Translations under genes and position numbers: made by a program
Part shown: piece by piece, positions 54,352 to 64,000 of the stretch
Layout: each line of letters begins with the position of its first letter
Numbering within the stretch: the first letter of the stretch is position 1
Source of the DNA: Crossiella sp. S99.2
GTDB lineage: Bacteria; Actinomycetota; Actinomycetes; Mycobacteriales; Pseudonocardiaceae
NCBI RefSeq assembly: GCF_023094165.1
Contig: NZ_JALMDK010000007.1
Coordinates: 475,782 to 539,781, forward strand
Direction: 5' to 3'
Length of the DNA stretch: 64,000 nt
Notes under the pieces: model-generated
What the model was told of the DNA's origin: nothing
Seen by the model: the letters and a program-made list of their open reading frames with translations, nothing else
The model's database searches: none

Positions 54352-55125
54352 ATGCTGGACTACGGCCTTGACCTGTCCACTGTGGACCGTGCCATCGCGC
54401 TGCCCGACCTGGTGGCCGAAGGCGAGGAACTGGACGCCCTGGTCTCCGCGCACCCCGACTGGTCCCAGGCCACGCCGGCCGCGGGCTGGACCATCGCCCA
54501 CCAGATCGCGCACCTCGCCATCGCCGACGAGAACGTGCTCACCGCCATCCGCACCCCGGAGGCGTTCGACCTCGTCCTGAAACAGGCCGAAGCCGCGGGC
54601 AGCGACCACGCCGACCTGGACGCCGCCGCGGGCGCGGCCACCCCGCGTTCGGCACTCCTGGAACGCTGGCGCACCGGCCGAACCGAGCTGGCCGCGGCCC
54701 TCGGCGACATCCCACTGGACCACGCGTTCCCGTGGTTCGGCTCGCAACTGACCGCAACGCTCATGGTCCCGCTCCGGCTGATGGAAACCTGGGCACACGG
54801 CCAGGACATCTTCGACACCCTCGGTGTCCTCCGCCAACCGACCGGTCGGCTCCGGCACATCGCCGCACTGGGCGTCGTAGGCCGAGAACTGTCGTTCTAC
54901 GCCGCCCAGCTCCCCACCCCACCTGCGCCGTTCCGCGTCGAACTCACCGGTCCCGACGGCGAAACCTGGACCTGGGGCCCCGCGGACGCCGACCAACTGG
55001 TCGGGGGCAGTGCGCTCGACTTCTGTCTGCGGGTCACCCACCGCAGGTCCCTGGACCAGACCGGCCTCACCGCGGTCGGCGTGGACGCGCGGAAGTGGCT
55101 GGAGATCGCCCGCGTATTCCTGTGA
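54352..55125 (+). CDS. TIGR03084-family putative metal-binding protein (DinB/maleylpyruvate isomerase-like fold)
   Basis: A 257-residue protein. The N-terminal part (DLVAEGEELDALV, PAAGWTIAHQIAHLAIAD) and the central METWAHGQDIFD match the pattern I recall for the TIGR03084 family, related to mycothiol-dependent maleylpyruvate isomerases and DinB proteins, which bind a divalent metal through histidines of a four-helix bundle. The His residues of AHQIAHL and ETWAHGQD are the likely ligands. Such proteins are widespread in actinobacteria; the reaction here is unknown, possibly thiol transfer or isomerisation of a CoA-linked substrate. The gene contains one perfect copy of the 13-nt palindrome GTCCACTGTGGAC. 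It lies 78 nt before the terminal PKS gene. Confidence 0.8.
   Translation: MLDYGLDLSTVDRAIALPDLVAEGEELDALVSAHPDWSQATPAAGWTIAHQIAHLAIADENVLTAIRTPEAFDLVLKQAEAAGSDHADLDAAAGAATPRSALLERWRTGRTELAAALGDIPLDHAFPWFGSQLTATLMVPLRLMETWAHGQDIFDTLGVLRQPTGRLRHIAALGVVGRELSFYAAQLPTPPAPFRVELTGPDGETWTWGPADADQLVGGSALDFCLRVTHRRSLDQTGLTAVGVDARKWLEIARVFL
54375..54387. repeat. 13-nt palindrome GTCCACTGTGGAC
   Basis: Perfect copy near the start of the TIGR03084-family gene, outside any PKS, read as STVD. Confidence 0.8.
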
Positions 55126-55203
55126 CGGCCACACCCTAGGGATTTCCCTGGCCCGTCCCCCCAAGACTTGCCACGCAGGTCCCACGGGAAGGGTCGAAAC
55201 CAT

Positions 55204-62301
<7,098 letters not shown>

Positions 62302-62309
62302 GCCGAATG

Positions 62310-62344
62310 CGGGCAGGAGCGCGCGGAAACCGTGCTCCTGCCCG
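62310..62344 (+). terminator. Hairpin terminator after the terminal PKS gene
   Basis: Perfect 11-bp arms CGGGCAGGAGC (62310-62320) and GCTCCTGCCCG (62334-62344) with a 13-nt loop lie 8 nt after the stop codon. They are followed by a T-rich stretch (TTCTTGTCTTTTT, 62356-62368). This fits a rho-independent terminator. Confidence 0.8.
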
Positions 62345-62368
62345 ATCTTCCACCTGTTCTTGTCTTTT

Positions 62369-62439
62369 TGTACAGTGATCCGCGCTGTCTCAGCGAGCAT
62401 GATGGTCGGAGTAACCGATCTTGTGTTCTAGGAGGCCAG
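62369..62439 (+). promoter_or_regulatory. Probable promoter region and strong RBS of the SnoaL-like gene
   Basis: The 71 nt after the terminator must hold the promoter of the next gene if the terminator is efficient. No clear -35/-10 pair was found. A consensus ribosome-binding site AGGAGG (62430-62435), 4 nt before a GTG, decides the start of the SnoaL-like gene. Confidence 0.5.
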
Positions 62440-62892
62440 GTGCTCGGCATTCAGGAGATCTCCGACCGGCTGGAGATCCAGAGCCTGTTGACGGCGTACT
62501 CGACCGCGATCGACAGCAAGGATTTCGCCGCCCTGGACGAGGTTTTTGTTGCGGACGCGCATATCGACTACACCGCCTTCGGCGGCATCGCGGGCAATTT
62601 CCCCGAGATGAAGGAATGGCTCGCGCAGAGCCTGGCGATGTTCCCGGCCACCCAGCACCTGAACGGGAACCTGGACATCCGGGTTGACGGCGACCGGGCC
62701 ACTGGGCGGCTGATGTGCCTGAACTCGATCGTGTTGCCGGGCGCTGAGCAGCGGGTCGCGCTGCTGGGCATGTGGTACACCGACGAGTACGTCCGCACGC
62801 CGCAAGGATGGCGGATTGCCCGGCGTGGCCAGGAACGCAGCTGGGCGCAGGGACTCGACCTGCCCGCCCCGCCCGCACAGGAGCAGTTGTGA
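62440..62892 (+). CDS. SnoaL-like (NTF2-fold) protein
   Basis: A 150-residue protein, start GTG set by AGGAGG. The pattern EISDRLEIQSLLTAYSTAIDSKDFAALDEVFVADAHIDY, then TQHLNGNLDIRVDGDRATGR and GMWYTDEYVRTPQGWRIARR, is that of the SnoaL_4 group of the NTF2 superfamily: a helical pair followed by a curved sheet forming a pocket. Relatives include polyketide cyclases, dehydratases, isomerases and the epoxide hydrolase/cyclases of polyether pathways, as well as proteins of unknown role. Directly after the terminal PKS it is a good candidate for a post-PKS cyclisation or dehydration step, but this is inference. Its stop overlaps the next start (GTGA). Confidence 0.85.
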   Translation: MLGIQEISDRLEIQSLLTAYSTAIDSKDFAALDEVFVADAHIDYTAFGGIAGNFPEMKEWLAQSLAMFPATQHLNGNLDIRVDGDRATGRLMCLNSIVLPGAEQRVALLGMWYTDEYVRTPQGWRIARRGQERSWAQGLDLPAPPAQEQL

Positions 62893-63128
62893 GTAGCGCA
62901 GAACCGGAATTCAGCCACTTCGCCAACACCCGGCCGCAACATGGACGCTGGACGATCATCGGTGTCGCGGGTTCGGCGGATGACCCGGGCGTGCGGTCGG
63001 TCGAGGTCTTCCAGGGCTCGGATCACCACGAACCGCGACTGGTGCTCGCCGCCGAGGACGTGCCGCGGTTCGTCGCGGGCCTGATCGCCACGGTCATGCC
63101 CGGCGATTTGACCGCGGTCGAGGACTGA
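62889..63128 (+). CDS. Small hypothetical protein (79 aa), translationally coupled to the SnoaL-like gene
   Basis: The GTG start at 62889 overlaps the preceding TGA stop by 4 nt (GTGA), a strong sign of coupled translation and a shared function. The protein is soluble and acidic, beginning MSSAEPEFSHFANTRPQHG, with a central VRSVEVFQGSDHHEPRLVL and a helix-like VPRFVAGLIATV. The second half faintly resembles DUF397 proteins (VEV...W..F), but this is too weak to assign. No function known. Confidence 0.7.
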   Translation: MSSAEPEFSHFANTRPQHGRWTIIGVAGSADDPGVRSVEVFQGSDHHEPRLVLAAEDVPRFVAGLIATVMPGDLTAVED

Positions 63129-63268
63129 CCGGCCCGATTGCCCGTTCGTACCCCTTGTCCTACCTCGAAAACCCGCTCGGCCGCCGCTGAGTGTCTCCCG
63201 GTGCTAACTCTTGATCTGCCGCGCCTGCGGGCCAAGATCAACGCGCGAACAGCTTGGGAGACAAGCAC

Positions 63269-63688
63269 ATGCGACGGACCATGTTGGGCGGGAAGATCCA
63301 CCGCGCCACGGTCACCCAGGCCGACCTGCACTACGTCGGGTCGGTCACCATCGACGAGGACCTGATGACGGCGGCGGGCATCGTCGAGGGCGAGCAGGTG
63401 CACGTCGTGGACGTCAGCAACGGGGCCAGGCTGATCACCTACGCCATCACCGGTGAACGGGGCAGCGGGGTCATCGGCATGAACGGCGGCGCCGCGCACC
63501 TGGTGCAGCCCGGCGACCTGGTCATCATTCTGTCCTATGTGGAGCTTGAGGACGCCGAGTGCGCCGGGTACCGCTCGCGCGTGGTGCACGTGGACGGATC
63601 CAACGCCGTGCTCGCCCTTGGGCGCGACGCTGCCGAGCCCGTGCCGGGAGACACCGAACTGCGCTCCGGCGCGGTCACCGCGGGCTGA
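63269..63688 (+). CDS. panD: Aspartate 1-decarboxylase precursor
   Basis: A 139-residue protein that decarboxylates L-aspartate to beta-alanine, the precursor of pantothenate and CoA. The N terminus MRRTMLGGKIHRATVTQADLHYVGSVTID matches PanD closely, with the self-cleavage site Gly24-Ser25 that creates the pyruvoyl cofactor, plus Lys9, His11 and Tyr22. GARLITYAITGERGSGVIGMNG and PGDLVIILSY are further family blocks. RBS GGGAG (63256-63260) precedes the ATG by 8 nt. PanD normally lies near panC; here it follows PKS-linked genes by 140 nt and what follows is outside the window. It may be a housekeeping gene at the cluster border, or supply beta-alanine for the pathway. Confidence 0.96.
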   Translation: MRRTMLGGKIHRATVTQADLHYVGSVTIDEDLMTAAGIVEGEQVHVVDVSNGARLITYAITGERGSGVIGMNGGAAHLVQPGDLVIILSYVELEDAECAGYRSRVVHVDGSNAVLALGRDAAEPVPGDTELRSGAVTAG

Positions 63689-64000
63689 GCCGGGAACGAA
63701 AAAGCCAGGCGAGGCAAGAGAAACGCCGCTGTGACCTTGGCGATCACCGTCTCGCTGGCGGTGCTGCCTGCCGCGGCGGAGGCGGCACCGCGGTGCCTGC
63801 CTCGCTGACCGCTGGACCGGCCGTGCGGTCGGCGGCGTGATCCGCACCCCCGTACCACTTGGGCCAACTGGTACGCCCACTTGAGCCAAATCGGCGTACC
63901 AGTTGGCCCAACTCGCCGTCCAGAACGGCCAACACACCGTACGACAGGGTGGTTTCTAGGGGTCGTTGCATCGTCTGAGGTCAGGAAGCACGATGACCTT
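63689..64000. other. Gene-free end of window with one palindromic element
   Basis: I see no convincing coding region in these 312 nt: possible frames are short and unlike known proteins. The stretch holds copy F of the 57-nt element (63857-63913). The last 90 nt could be the start of a regulatory region for a gene beyond the window. Confidence 0.6.
63857..63913. repeat. 57-nt palindromic element, copy F (intergenic)
   Basis: It has perfect 19-bp arms: TTGGGCCAACTGGTACGCC (63859-63877) and its complement (63893-63911), separated by 15 nt. It contains TGA at 63882-63884. It lies 168 nt downstream of panD. Confidence 0.9.

Noticed and set aside
62332..62439. ATG at 62332 as the start of the SnoaL-like gene
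   Set aside because: It lies within the terminator hairpin and gives a leader without similarity; AGGAGG directly before GTG 62440 is decisive.
63731..63840. Short frames after panD
   Set aside because: Lengths under 40 codons, no ribosome-binding site and no similarity.

Overview
The window is about 64 kb of very GC-rich DNA dominated by giant type I modular polyketide synthase (PKS) genes. This composition, GTG starts, methylmalonyl-type extender domains and a TIGR03084-family protein point to a filamentous actinomycete. A Pseudonocardiales host is a guess; nothing here proves it. The window opens inside a PKS gene, so the loading module and early modules lie upstream.

Layout: (1) 1-8413, the 3' part of a PKS gene with the end of one module plus a complete fully reducing module. 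(2) 8446-24981, a four-module PKS. (3) 25087-30555, a one-module PKS. (4) 30598-51048, a 6816-residue PKS with four consecutive KS-AT-DH-KR-ACP modules. These four genes run the same way with gaps of 32-105 nt and look like one transcription unit. It ends at strong inverted repeats (51103-51206). (5) 51214-55125, four non-PKS genes: an SDR reductase on the minus strand, a secreted R61-like serine hydrolase, an unrecognised CxxC protein and a TIGR03084-family protein. (6) 55204-62301, the terminal PKS gene, a fully reducing module with a C-terminal thioesterase, closed by a hairpin terminator. (7) 62440-63688, a SnoaL-like protein, a translationally coupled 79-residue protein, and panD. (8) 63689-64000, no gene, one palindromic repeat.

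If the proteins act in gene order, the visible modules predict an alkene, then CH2-CH(CH3), two hydroxyl units, a retained ketone, a further hydroxyl/methyl unit from an A-type ketoreductase, one methyl unit of uncertain oxidation, four consecutive double bonds, and a final CH2-CH(CH3)-CO released by the thioesterase. One acyltransferase of the tetraene-forming protein has an atypical specificity motif (FPAHS), so one branch on the polyene may be unusual. The SDR and SnoaL-like proteins are candidate tailoring enzymes. PanD makes beta-alanine and could supply CoA or a beta-alanine starter, or may simply be a neighbour.

Two repeat systems stand out. One is a 57-nt palindromic element present six times: four copies are read through in frame inside PKS genes (three at the same site in malonyl-type AT domains, one at an AT-ACP junction) and two are intergenic. 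The other is a 13-nt palindrome, GTCCACWGTGGAC, with nine perfect copies in unrelated coding contexts.
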